Assembly: GCA_018820665.1 (NCBI GenBank)
Contig: JAHJNW010000084.1
Location: forward strand, 1 to 64,000
Direction: 5' to 3'
DNA length: 64,000 nucleotides
Source of the DNA: Alphaproteobacteria bacterium
Lineage (GTDB): Bacteria > Pseudomonadota > Alphaproteobacteria > Caulobacterales > Caulobacteraceae
The position numbers were made by a program, and so were the translations under genes. Numbering within the stretch: the stretch's first letter is position 1; each line of letters starts with the position of its first letter. A model generated the notes under the pieces. The model saw only the letters and a program-made list of their open reading frames with translations. It was not told the DNA's origin and did no database searches. This document shows positions 35,303-43,655 of the stretch, one piece after another.

Positions 35303-36525
35303 CCAAGGTTCAAACCGCCGTCGCCGCCGATCCGGACAAGGTCGTCGTCTTCGACACCACCCTGCGCGACGGGGAGCAGGCGCCCGGCTTCTCCATGGGG
35401 CCGGACGACAAGGTGCGCATGGCCCATGTGCTGGCCGCGCTGAAGGTGGATGTGGTCGAGGCCGGCTTCGCCGCCGCCTCGCCCGGCGACGAGGAAGGCG
35501 TCCGGCGCGTGGTCGGCGAGGTCGAAGGCCCGGTCTTCTGTTCGCTGGCGCGCTCGAACGAGGCCGACATCGACGCGGCGTATCGCGCCCTGCGCGGGAC
35601 GGAGGAGCGGCGCTGCCACATCTTCCTGGGCACCAGCCCGATCCACCGTTCGGCCAAGCTGAAGATGTCGAAGGCCGAGGTGCTGGCCGCCGCCGGGCGG
35701 GCCGTCGCCTATGCCCGCACCCGGTTCGAGGATGTCGAATTCAGCCCCGAGGACGCCATCCGCACCGAGCCGGAGTTCCTGGCCGAAGTATGCGAGGTCG
35801 CCGCCGCGGCGGGGGCCACGACCCTGAACATCCCCGACACCGTCGGCTATTCCACCCCGGGCGAGATCGGCGACATCTTCCGCAACCTGATCGCGACCGT
35901 CCGCGCCCGCTTCCCCCAGGTCGTCTTCTCGGCCCACTGCCACGACGACCTCGGCATGGCCGTCGCCAACTCGCTGGCGGCCGTCGAGGCCGGGGCGCGT
36001 CAGGTCGAGGGCGCGATCAACGGCATCGGCGAGCGGGCCGGCAACGCCTCGATCGAGGAGATGGTCATGGCCATCCGCACCCGCTCGGACCGTTATGGCC
36101 TGCACACCGGGGTGGACGCGACCCATCTGGTCCGCGCCAGCCGACTGCTGAGCGAGATCACTCACACCCCCGTGGTCCGCAACAAGGCCATCGTCGGCCT
36201 GAACGCCTTCGCCCACGAGGCCGGCATCCACCAGCACGGCATGATGGCCGATCCCTCGACCTATGAGATCATGCGGCCGCAGGACGTGGGCTTCGAGGGC
36301 ACCTGGTTCGTGCTGGGCAAGCATTCGGGACGCCACGCCGTTGCCAAGCGCGCCGAGACCCTCGGCCAACCCGTCAGCGGCGTGCACCTGGCCGCCGCCT
36401 TCGCCGGCTTCAAGGCCCGGGCCGACGAGATCGGCGAGATCAACGACCACGAACTGCTGGCCATCATCGAGGCCGCCCGACCCGTCACCCGTCAAGAGGA
36501 GCCCGCCTATGCGGCCGCTGGCTGA
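35299..36525 (+). CDS. leuA: 2-isopropylmalate synthase lacking the regulatory domain
   Basis: LeuA condenses 2-ketoisovalerate with acetyl-CoA, the first step toward leucine. The 408-residue protein has the DmpG/HMGL-type barrel: FDTTLRDGEQAPG with metal ligand Asp19, SAHCHDDLGMAVANSLAAVEAGARQVEG, NGIGERAGNASIEE, and the linker region HQHGMMADPSTYEIMRPQDVG and LGKHSGRHA. It ends soon after that linker; the C-terminal leucine-binding allosteric domain of about 120 residues found in typical LeuA (about 520 residues) is absent. It lies in the middle of the ilv-leu operon and overlaps ilvE by 17 bases. Homocitrate synthase is a less likely alternative, given the leuCDB genes that follow. Confidence 0.9.
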   Translation: MTKVQTAVAADPDKVVVFDTTLRDGEQAPGFSMGPDDKVRMAHVLAALKVDVVEAGFAAASPGDEEGVRRVVGEVEGPVFCSLARSNEADIDAAYRALRGTEERRCHIFLGTSPIHRSAKLKMSKAEVLAAAGRAVAYARTRFEDVEFSPEDAIRTEPEFLAEVCEVAAAAGATTLNIPDTVGYSTPGEIGDIFRNLIATVRARFPQVVFSAHCHDDLGMAVANSLAAVEAGARQVEGAINGIGERAGNASIEEMVMAIRTRSDRYGLHTGVDATHLVRASRLLSEITHTPVVRNKAIVGLNAFAHEAGIHQHGMMADPSTYEIMRPQDVGFEGTWFVLGKHSGRHAVAKRAETLGQPVSGVHLAAAFAGFKARADEIGEINDHELLAIIEAARPVTRQEEPAYAAAG

Positions 36526-37474
36526 ACACATCTGGATCAATGGCGAGCTGACGCCGTGGGCGGACGCAAAGATCCATGTGATGAGCCACGCGCTCCACTA
36601 CGGCACCTCGGTGTTCGAGGGCATCCGCGTCTATGACACCCCGGACGGGCCGCGCGGCTTCCGCCTGACCGACCATGTGCGGCGGCTGTTCGACAGCGCC
36701 CGGATGTATCATTTCCAGCTGCCGTGGACCGAGGCCGAACTGGTCGAGGCCTGCAAGGCGACGGTGCGGGCGACCGGCCTGCGCAGCGCCTATGTCCGGC
36801 CCATCGCCTTCCTCGGCCAGTGCGGCATGGGGGTGACGCCCTCTCCCGACAATATGAACATCGACGTGGCCATCGCCGCCTTCCCGTGGGGCGCCTATCT
36901 GGGCGAGGAGGCGCTCGAGAAGGGCGTCGACGCCTGCGTCGCCAGCTGGTCTCGCATCGCCCCCAACACCGTGCCCTCGGGGGCCAAGGCGGGCGGCAAC
37001 TATCTGTCCTCCTATCTGATCGGGCGGGAGGCGCGGGTCGGCGGCTTCGGCGAAGGCATCGCCCTGGGCACCGACGGCCGGCTGTCGGAAGGCGCGGGCG
37101 AGAACCTGTTCCTGGTCAAGGACGGCGAGATCATCACCCCGCCGGCCGCGGCCTCCATCCTGATGGGCATCACCCGCGACAGCGTGCTGAAACTGGCGCG
37201 CGGCCTCGGCTACGAAACCCGCGAGCAGATCCTGCCGCGCGAGGCCCTGTATGTCGCCGACGAGATCTTCATGACCGGCACGGCGGCCGAGATCACCCCG
37301 GTGCGGTCGGTCGACGGGATCGCGACGCGCTGCGCCGGACCGGGGCCGGTGACCAGGGCGGTCAACGCCGCCTTCCGCGGTCTGTTCGACGGGAGCACGC
37401 CCGACCGGTTCGGCTGGCTGGAGCCCATCGCCGCCCCCGCCGCCGCGCCCAAGCGCGAGGTCGAGCATGCCTGA
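36509..37474 (+). CDS. ilvE: Branched-chain amino acid aminotransferase
   Basis: IlvE transfers an amino group to the keto acids of valine, leucine and isoleucine. The 321-residue PLP protein has the lysine in SGAKAGGNY (Lys160, the same number as in the E. coli enzyme), [14 protein letters not shown] and the [11 protein letters not shown] and [12 protein letters not shown] motifs of fold type IV aminotransferases. I chose ATG 36509 with AGAGGA upstream, which gives the normal N-terminus [13 protein letters not shown]. It overlaps leuA before it and leuC after it (8 bases). Confidence 0.94.
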   Translation: MRPLAEHIWINGELTPWADAKIHVMSHALHYGTSVFEGIRVYDTPDGPRGFRLTDHVRRLFDSARMYHFQLPWTEAELVEACKATVRATGLRSAYVRPIAFLGQCGMGVTPSPDNMNIDVAIAAFPWGAYLGEEALEKGVDACVASWSRIAPNTVPSGAKAGGNYLSSYLIGREARVGGFGEGIALGTDGRLSEGAGENLFLVKDGEIITPPAAASILMGITRDSVLKLARGLGYETREQILPREALYVADEIFMTGTAAEITPVRSVDGIATRCAGPGPVTRAVNAAFRGLFDGSTPDRFGWLEPIAAPAAAPKREVEHA

Positions 37475-38879
37475 GACCCTGTTCGACAAGGTCTGGAACC
37501 GGCACGTGGTCACGCCGGAGACGGTGGACACGCCGGGCGTCCTCTATGTCGACCTGCATCTGGTGCATGAGGTCACCAGCCCGCAGGCCTTCAGCGAGAT
37601 CGAGGCGCGCGACCTGCCCGTGCGCCGCCCCGACCGCACCTTCGCCACCCTCGACCATTCGACCCCGACGCTGCCCGCGGGCGCTGACGGCGAGCGGCCC
37701 TATGTGACGCCCGCGGCGCGGTCGCAGGTCGAGCGGCTGGAGGCCAACTGCGCGCGGCACGGCATCCGCCTGGCCGGATGGGACAGCGATGATCGCGGCG
37801 TGGTCCATGTCATGGGACCGGAGCTGGGCCTGACCCGTCCCGGCATGACCGTCGTCTGCGGCGACAGCCATACGGCGACCCACGGCGCCTTCGGGGCCCT
37901 GGCCTTCGGCATCGGCACCTCGGAGGTCGGTCACGTGCTGGCCACCCAGTGCCTGCTGCAGCGCAAGCCGAAAGCCATGCGGGTCACCGTGACCGGAAAG
38001 CTCCAGCCCGGCGTCTCGGGCAAGGATGTGGCCCTGGCCGTGATCGCCCGCCTCGGCTTCGGTGGCGGCACCGGCCATGTCATCGAATATGCCGGCGAGG
38101 CCATCCGCTCGCTGGACATGGAAGGGCGGATGACGGTCTGCAACATGTCGATCGAGGCCGGGGCCCGGGCCGGGATGATCGCCCCCGACGCCGTCACCGT
38201 CGCCTGGCTGCAGGGCCGTCGTTACGTTCCGTCGGGCGAGGCCTTCGGACGCGCGGCCGCCGACTGGCTGACGCTGAAGAGCGACCCGGGGGCGGTGTTC
38301 GATTCCGAGATCGAGATCGACGGGGGAGCGATCCGGCCGATGGCCACCTGGGGCACCACGCCGGACGCCGGCTCGCCGGTCGGCGCCCTCGTTCCGGCGC
38401 CGCGCGACGCCTCGGACGAGAAGGCCTTGGCCTATATGGGCTTCGCCGCCGGAGAGGCGACCACCGGCCATCCGGTCGATGTCGTCTTCGTCGGCAGTTG
38501 CACCAATGGCCGCCTGCCCGACCTGCGCGCCGCCGCCGAGGTGCTGCGCGGCCGCAAGGTCAGCCCGGGCGTCCGCATGCTGGTGGTGCCGGGGTCCGAG
38601 GCCGTGCGCCGCGACGCCGAGGCCGAGGGTCTGGACCGGGTCTTCATCGAGGCCGGGGCCGAATGGCGGCTGCCGGGGTGTTCGATGTGTATCGCCATGA
38701 ACGGCGATTTCGTCGCCCCGGGCCAGCTGGCCGTCTCGACCTCGAACCGCAATTTCGAGGGCCGGCAGGGCAAGGGCGCGCGCACCATCCTCGCCAGCCC
38801 CGCCACCGCCGCCGCCAGCGCCATCGCCGGGGTGCTGACCGACCCGCGCGTCTATTTGAAGGAGGCGGTCGATGCCTGA
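37467..38879 (+). CDS. leuC: 3-isopropylmalate dehydratase large subunit
   Basis: LeuC is the Fe-S subunit of isopropylmalate isomerase. The 470-residue protein has aconitase-type motifs: [32 protein letters not shown], the cluster cysteine in [14 protein letters not shown], and [10 protein letters not shown] with the other two. [10 protein letters not shown] at the N-terminus is typical. It overlaps ilvE and leuD by 8 bases each, so the operon is tightly coupled. Confidence 0.96.
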   Translation: MPETLFDKVWNRHVVTPETVDTPGVLYVDLHLVHEVTSPQAFSEIEARDLPVRRPDRTFATLDHSTPTLPAGADGERPYVTPAARSQVERLEANCARHGIRLAGWDSDDRGVVHVMGPELGLTRPGMTVVCGDSHTATHGAFGALAFGIGTSEVGHVLATQCLLQRKPKAMRVTVTGKLQPGVSGKDVALAVIARLGFGGGTGHVIEYAGEAIRSLDMEGRMTVCNMSIEAGARAGMIAPDAVTVAWLQGRRYVPSGEAFGRAAADWLTLKSDPGAVFDSEIEIDGGAIRPMATWGTTPDAGSPVGALVPAPRDASDEKALAYMGFAAGEATTGHPVDVVFVGSCTNGRLPDLRAAAEVLRGRKVSPGVRMLVVPGSEAVRRDAEAEGLDRVFIEAGAEWRLPGCSMCIAMNGDFVAPGQLAVSTSNRNFEGRQGKGARTILASPATAAASAIAGVLTDPRVYLKEAVDA

Positions 38880-39462
38880 GCCCTTGCAAGTCCTGACCTC
38901 GCAATGCGTGGTCCTCAGCCAGGCCAATATCGACACCGACCAGATCATTCCGGCGCGCTTCCTGACCACCACCACGCGCGAGGGGCTGGGCAAGGCCGCC
39001 TTCTACGATTGGCGCTATGAGACCGACGGCACGCCCAGGCCCGAGGCGGTGCTGAACCGGATCGATCCGGCCGAGCGGCGCATCCTGCTGGCGGGGCCGA
39101 ATTTCGCCTGCGGCTCGTCGCGCGAACACGCGCCCTGGGCCCTGGTCGACTACGGCTTCCGGGCGGTGATCTCGACCTCGATCGCCGACATCTTCACCTC
39201 CAACGCCCTCAAGACCGGCCTGCTGCCGATCGAGGTCGACCAAGCGACGTGGGACGACCTCGCCGCCTTCCCCGATCAGCCGGTCACCATCGATCTCGAG
39301 GCCGGAGAAATCCGCCGCGGCAACGCCGCGCCGACACCCTTCACGGTCGAGCGGTTCGCCCGCCGCTGCCTGCTGGACGGCGTCGACACCCTGGGCTGGC
39401 TGCAAGCCCGCCTGCCCGACATCGCGGCTTATGAAGCCGCTCACGAAATGGAAACCGCCTGA
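38872..39462 (+). CDS. leuD: 3-isopropylmalate dehydratase small subunit
   Basis: LeuD is the small subunit that completes the isopropylmalate isomerase active site with LeuC. The 196-residue protein has the swivelling-domain motifs [13 protein letters not shown] and [25 protein letters not shown]. Length is normal. It overlaps leuC by 8 bases, and its stop overlaps the leuB start by one base (TGATG). Confidence 0.96.
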   Translation: MPEPLQVLTSQCVVLSQANIDTDQIIPARFLTTTTREGLGKAAFYDWRYETDGTPRPEAVLNRIDPAERRILLAGPNFACGSSREHAPWALVDYGFRAVISTSIADIFTSNALKTGLLPIEVDQATWDDLAAFPDQPVTIDLEAGEIRRGNAAPTPFTVERFARRCLLDGVDTLGWLQARLPDIAAYEAAHEMETA

Positions 39463-40562
39463 TGCCCGCTCCCCGCACCTATGAGATCGTCGTCCTGCCC
39501 GGCGATGGCGTCGGCCCCGAGGTGACCCACGCGGCCCAGGCCGTGCTGACCGTGGTCGGCGATTTCTTCGGCCACAAATTTCGCTTCAGGGAGCATCTGA
39601 TCGGCGGGGCGGCGATCGATGCGACGGGCGACCCGCTGCCGCCGGAGACGGTCAGCGCCTGTCTGGCCGCGGACGCCGTGCTGCTGGGCGCGGTGGGCGG
39701 TCCCAAATGGGACGGCGGCGCGCGCCGGCCCGAGGAAGGCCTGCTGGGCCTGCGCAAGGCCATGGGCCTGTTCGCCAACCTGCGGCCGTTGCAGGTCTCG
39801 CCGGTGCTGGCCCACCGCTCGCCGCTGAAGCAGGAGATCGTCGAGGGCGTCGACCTGATCGTGTTCCGCGAGCTGACCGGCGGCATCTATTTCGGCGAGA
39901 AGACCCGCACCGCCGACCGCGCCACCGACCTGTGCGAGTACACCGTCCCCGAGATCGAACGCATCGCCCGCGCCGCCTTCAAGACCGCCCAATTGCGGCG
40001 CGGCAAGGTGACCTCGGTCGACAAGGCCAATGTGATGGAGACCAGCCGCCTGTGGCGCGAGGTGGTCACGCGCATCCACACCGAGGAATTCCCGCGCATC
40101 GAACTGGAACACGCCCTGGTCGACTCCATGGCCATGCACCTGATCCGGAAGCCGCGCGAATACGACGTCATCCTGACCGAGAACATGTTCGGCGACATCC
40201 TGTCGGACGAGATCTCGGTGCTGGGCGGCTCGATCGGCCTGCTGCCCTCGGCCTCTCTGGGCGCCGACGGCCCCGGCCTGTTCGAACCCATCCACGGCTC
40301 GGCTCCTGACATCGCAGGTCAGGACAAGGCCAATCCGGTCGGGACCATCCTGTCCGCCGCCCTGATGCTGCGACACAGCCTCGGACTGGAGGACGAGGCC
40401 GGTTCGGTCGAGGCGGCCGTGGCGGCTGTGCTGTCGGCCGGCGCCGTGACCCAGGACCTGGGCGGGACGCTGGGCACGCGCGCGGCGGCAAACGCCGTGA
40501 TCGACGGGCTGCGCGCCATCCACTGGGCCGCGGCCCACCGCATCCAGATGCACTGGGCGTAG
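39462..40562 (+). CDS. leuB: 3-isopropylmalate dehydrogenase
   Basis: LeuB oxidises and decarboxylates 3-isopropylmalate with NAD and is the last leucine-specific enzyme before transamination. The 366-residue protein has [11 protein letters not shown] at the N-terminus, the substrate arginines in [13 protein letters not shown], the Lys in [12 protein letters not shown], the Mg-binding aspartates in [16 protein letters not shown], and the NAD-binding [17 protein letters not shown]. It is the last gene of the operon. The 240 bases from its stop to the threonine leader carry no further gene and no clear terminator. Confidence 0.96.
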   Translation: MPAPRTYEIVVLPGDGVGPEVTHAAQAVLTVVGDFFGHKFRFREHLIGGAAIDATGDPLPPETVSACLAADAVLLGAVGGPKWDGGARRPEEGLLGLRKAMGLFANLRPLQVSPVLAHRSPLKQEIVEGVDLIVFRELTGGIYFGEKTRTADRATDLCEYTVPEIERIARAAFKTAQLRRGKVTSVDKANVMETSRLWREVVTRIHTEEFPRIELEHALVDSMAMHLIRKPREYDVILTENMFGDILSDEISVLGGSIGLLPSASLGADGPGLFEPIHGSAPDIAGQDKANPVGTILSAALMLRHSLGLEDEAGSVEAAVAAVLSAGAVTQDLGGTLGTRAAANAVIDGLRAIHWAAAHRIQMHWA

Positions 40563-40662
40563 CGTGAGAGGTGAAACCGTGTCGTGTGGAGCGCACATCC
40601 GGCGGATCGGGCGTGTGGCCGTGCAAAATCGCCCCCGTCAGGGAATAAAATTGCAGCGTGAC

Positions 40663-40690
40663 TTGACGCGCGCCGTTTCAGTCCGCAGCC
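40663..40690 (+). promoter_or_regulatory. Candidate promoter of the threonine operon
   Basis: TTGACGC at 40663-40669 and GCAGCC at 40685-40690, separated by 15 bases, resemble the housekeeping promoter pattern of Caulobacter biosynthetic genes (TTGACGS then GCTANAWC). The -10 match is poor. It lies upstream of the threonine leader peptide, as required for attenuation. Confidence 0.33.
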
Positions 40691-40802
40691 TGTCGTCCGA
40701 CTTCAATGTGAGCCCGGTCCCTTGAACCGTTCCGCCGCCTTCTTCCCCGTCCGTCCGACCGCCTCGCGCGGCGGTGCGGGCGTGCGCGCCAGCGGCCTCG
40801 GT

Positions 40803-40853
40803 ATGACCACCTCGATCACCACCATCACCACGCTCATGGCGGGGACAGGTTAG
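40803..40853 (+). CDS. thr operon leader peptide (attenuation control)
   Basis: ATG 40803 to TAG 40853 encodes MTTSITTITTLMAGTG: seven Thr and two Ile codons among sixteen, the pattern of thr leader peptides, which use Thr and Ile as control codons. No strong ribosome-binding site is visible; in-frame GTG 40782 and TTG 40722 could start a longer leader with the same end. It is far too short for normal gene callers. The peptide, the hairpins after it, and the homoserine-pathway genes downstream all support the call. Confidence 0.83.
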   Translation: MTTSITTITTLMAGTG

Positions 40854-40914
40854 CGCGCACCACACTCAGGATCGCTCCAACCCAACCCCGCCCGGACCCC
40901 CGGGCGGGGTTTTT
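40838..40914 (+). promoter_or_regulatory. Alternative hairpins of the thr attenuator
   Basis: GGCGGGG at 40838-40844 pairs with CCCCGCC at 40886-40892, and GGTT at 40848-40851 pairs with AACC at 40879-40882, across a 3x3 internal loop. The first segment lies in the leader codons right after the Thr run, and the second is the left arm of the terminator, so antiterminator and terminator exclude each other. Confidence 0.78.
40886..40914 (+). terminator. Intrinsic terminator of the thr attenuator
   Basis: A perfect 9-bp stem (40886-40894 with 40901-40909, CCCCGCCCG with CGGGCGGGG) and a six-base loop are followed by five T residues. It lies 43 bases before the aspartokinase-homoserine dehydrogenase start. 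Confidence 0.92.
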
Positions 40915-40957
40915 CATTTCCGCCTTCCCCCAATCAGCCTCATTCGAAAGTCCTGCC

Positions 40958-42706
40958 ATGCCCAGCCTCGCCCTCCTTCGACAGAAACCGGCGCCCGCCG
41001 CCGCCCTCCCCCTGCCCGGCGCACCCGTGGTGGTGATGAAGTTCGGCAGTTCGGTGCTGGCCAGTCCGGCCGACGCGCCCGCCGTCGCCTCCGACATCTA
41101 TGCCGAGGTCCGGCGCGGCCGCCGCGTCGTCGCCGTGGTCTCGGCCTTCGCCGGCGAGACCGACCGGCTGCTGGCCGAGGCGCGGCTGCTCGGTCTTGCG
41201 CACGACAACCCCCTGCTGCCGGCCTATGTCGTGCAGGGCGAGGAGCGGTCGGCGGCCCTGACGGCCCTGGCCTGCGACCGGATCGGGCTGGACGCTGCGA
41301 CCCTGACGGTGCGCGAGCTCGGCATCCTCGCCGAGGGGCCGTGCGAGCACGCCCGCCCCGTCGCCCTCGATCGCGCCGCGCTGGAGCGGGCGCTGGAGCG
41401 GCATGAGGTCGTGGTGGTGCCCGGCTTCGGCGCTCTCGGGCCCGACGGCCGGGCGGTGCTGCTGGGCCGGGGCGGGTCGGACCTGACCGCCCTGTTCCTC
41501 GCCGCCGAGCTGGGCCTCGACCACGTCCAGCTGGTGAAGGACGTCGACGGCCTCTACGACCGCGACCCCAACGCCGATCCCGACGCCCGCCGCTACGATC
41601 AGGCCAGCTGGGCCGAGGCCAAGGGCTTGGGCGGCGGGCTGGTGCAGCCGGACGCCCTCGACCTGGCCGAGGCGCGGCGGCTGTGCGTCGAGGTTCGCAA
41701 CCACGCCGACGGCCACCGCACCGCGATCGGGGCCGAGGGCGCGCCGCCGCGCCGCGTGCCGCCGCGTCGCCGGCTGAAGGTCGCGGTGGCCGGTTGCGGC
41801 GTCGTCGGCGGCGGGGCCCTGTCGCGGCTGCTGGGCGACGCCCGCGTCGAGGTCGTCGGCGTGCTGGTGCGCGATCCGGCCAAGGCCCGTGACATCCCCG
41901 GCTTCCCGGCGGCCGCCTTGGCGCCGCTGTTGGTGGACAATGCCGCCGCCCTGCTGGACCGCGACCCGGACATCCTGCTGGAGGCCTTGTCGGAGGCGGA
42001 GGCCGGTCACGCCGTGATCCGCGCCGCGCTGGAGCGCGGCGTCGATGTGGCCAGCGCCAACAAACAGGCGGTCAGCCGCGACCCCGCCGGCCTGCTGGCC
42101 CTCGCCGAGGTTCATGAGGCGAAACTGCTGTGGTCGGCGTCGATCGGCGGCGGCGCGCCCATGGTCGAGACCCTGCGCGCGGCCCGCGCCGACGGCCCGG
42201 TCGCGGGCTTCGAGGCGGTGCTGAACGGCACGGTCAACTTCATGCTCGAACGGCTCGGCGACGGCGCCTCGTTCGACCAGGCCCTGGCCGAGGCCCGCGC
42301 TGCCGGTTTCGCCGAGGAGGATCCCTCCTCCGACCTCGAAGGCCTCGACGCCGCCGCCAAGGTGCGCTTGCTGGCGTTCGAAGCCTTCGGCCTGATGCCG
42401 GACGAGGGGGACATCCCGCGCGACGTGCTGTCGCCGGACGCCCTCCCGCCGGCCGGCGCGCGCCAGCTGTGTCGATGCCGGCTGGACAACGGCCGGGTCG
42501 TCGCCGAGGTTCGTCTGGTCGCCGGCGCGCTCGATCCGCTGTTCGCCGCGCTGAACGGGGAGCGCAACGCCTTGAAGGTCATAGGCCCGGATGGATCGGC
42601 GGTGCGGTGCCGGGGTCGCGGCGCCGGCCGCTGGGCCACGGCCGAGAGCCTGCTGGCCGACCTCGGCGAGCTCGCCGCCCGCCGCTTCGCGCTTCAGGAC
42701 GCCTGA
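40958..42706 (+). CDS. Compact aspartokinase-homoserine dehydrogenase fusion (no ACT domains)
   Basis: A 582-residue two-domain protein resembling ThrA/MetL but shorter (ThrA is about 820). Residues about 24-255 form an aspartokinase-type domain: VVVMKFGSSVL in place of KFGGTSV, LLGRGGSDLTALFLAAELG and LVKDVDGLYDRDPNADPDARR. Residues from about 272 form homoserine dehydrogenase: VAVAGCGVVGGG, ASANKQAVS, SASIGGGAPMVETL, NGTVNFML and the EDPSSDLEGLDAAAKVRLLAF signature. The ACT-domain region that normally lies between them, and mediates threonine inhibition, is missing. The start at 40958 follows the thr attenuator; an ATG at 41036 would remove 26 residues. Both activities look plausible but the kinase motif is atypical. 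Likely role: aspartyl phosphate and homoserine formation for Thr and Met. Confidence 0.85.
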   Translation: MPSLALLRQKPAPAAALPLPGAPVVVMKFGSSVLASPADAPAVASDIYAEVRRGRRVVAVVSAFAGETDRLLAEARLLGLAHDNPLLPAYVVQGEERSAALTALACDRIGLDAATLTVRELGILAEGPCEHARPVALDRAALERALERHEVVVVPGFGALGPDGRAVLLGRGGSDLTALFLAAELGLDHVQLVKDVDGLYDRDPNADPDARRYDQASWAEAKGLGGGLVQPDALDLAEARRLCVEVRNHADGHRTAIGAEGAPPRRVPPRRRLKVAVAGCGVVGGGALSRLLGDARVEVVGVLVRDPAKARDIPGFPAAALAPLLVDNAAALLDRDPDILLEALSEAEAGHAVIRAALERGVDVASANKQAVSRDPAGLLALAEVHEAKLLWSASIGGGAPMVETLRAARADGPVAGFEAVLNGTVNFMLERLGDGASFDQALAEARAAGFAEEDPSSDLEGLDAAAKVRLLAFEAFGLMPDEGDIPRDVLSPDALPPAGARQLCRCRLDNGRVVAEVRLVAGALDPLFAALNGERNALKVIGPDGSAVRCRGRGAGRWATAESLLADLGELAARRFALQDA

Positions 42707-42707
42707 G

Positions 42708-43655
42708 ATGGCGGTGTTCACCCCCGTGGAGGAGGCCGAGGCCGAACCCTTCATTAGTCGCTTCGGCCTCGGGTCGTTGCGCGCCCTGACGCCGATCGCC
42801 GAGGGTGTGGAGAACACCAACTACCGCCTCGATACGGATCAGGGACGGTTCGTCCTGACCCTGTTCGAGGGCCGGACCGACGAGGCCGCCCTGCCCTTCT
42901 GCCTCGGGCTGACGCGCCACGCGGCGGAACGCGGCCTGCCCTGCGCCAGCGCGCTGGTCGACGCCGGCGGCGAGGCGATCGGACGGCTGAACGGCCGGCC
43001 CGCCGCCATCCTCGACTGGCTGCCGGGCGTGGCGAAGACCGAGCCGTCGCTCGACGATCAGGCGGCCGCCGGCGCCCTGCTGGCCCGCCTGCATCTGGCG
43101 GCGGCCGACTATCCGGCGGAACGGGCCAATCCCGTGGGCGCCGCCGCCCGCCGGGCGCTGTTCGAGCGGTGCGACACGCGGGCCGCGGGCGCCGACCGAC
43201 GGATCCTCGAGCGGCTGGCGCCGTGGGTGGCGGCCCACGCGCCTGACCCCGCCGCCGGCCTGCCGCGCGGCCCCATCCACGCTGACTATTTTCCGGACAA
43301 CCTGCTGTTCGAGGGTGGCGCGCCCAGCGGCCTGATCGACTTCTATTTCGCCTGCGTCGACGCCCTCGCCTACGACCTCGCCATCGCCCTGTCGGCCTGG
43401 GGGTTCGACGCCACGGGAGCCCCGCTTCCCGCCGCGCTGCACGCCTTCCAGTCGGGCTATGAAGCGGTCCGGCCGCTCAGCGCGGCCGAGCGCGCCGCCC
43501 TGCCCGAACTGGGCGCGGTCGCCGCCGTGCGCTTCACCCTGACGCGTCTGCACGACCGGCTGTTCCACGACCCGGCAGCCCTGGTCACGCCCAAGGATCC
43601 CGCGCCGTTCCTGCGTCGGCTCGACTGGTGGACCGGGGCGCCGCTGGCCGCCTGA
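42708..43655 (+). CDS. thrB: Homoserine kinase (APH-fold type)
   Basis: ThrB phosphorylates homoserine. The 315-residue protein is the phosphotransferase (APH/choline kinase) fold type found in alphaproteobacteria, not the GHMP type: AVFTPVEEAEAEPFI at the N-terminus, GVENTNYRLDTDQGRFVLTLFE, and the catalytic loop IHADYFPDNLLFEGG with the metal Asp in GLIDFYFAC. I chose ATG 42708, one base after the fusion gene stop; the upstream frame overlaps that gene. It is convergent with thrC, and their stop codons directly abut. Confidence 0.92.
   Translation: MAVFTPVEEAEAEPFISRFGLGSLRALTPIAEGVENTNYRLDTDQGRFVLTLFEGRTDEAALPFCLGLTRHAAERGLPCASALVDAGGEAIGRLNGRPAAILDWLPGVAKTEPSLDDQAAAGALLARLHLAAADYPAERANPVGAAARRALFERCDTRAAGADRRILERLAPWVAAHAPDPAAGLPRGPIHADYFPDNLLFEGGAPSGLIDFYFACVDALAYDLAIALSAWGFDATGAPLPAALHAFQSGYEAVRPLSAAERAALPELGAVAAVRFTLTRLHDRLFHDPAALVTPKDPAPFLRRLDWWTGAPLAA

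Noticed and set aside
30406-36540. A continuous minus-strand open frame of about 2040 codons opposite the ilv-leu genes
   Set aside because: It is the antisense shadow of strongly GC3-biased genes. Its translation is low-complexity Asp/Gly/Ala/Arg sequence without domains, and the + strand genes are unambiguous.
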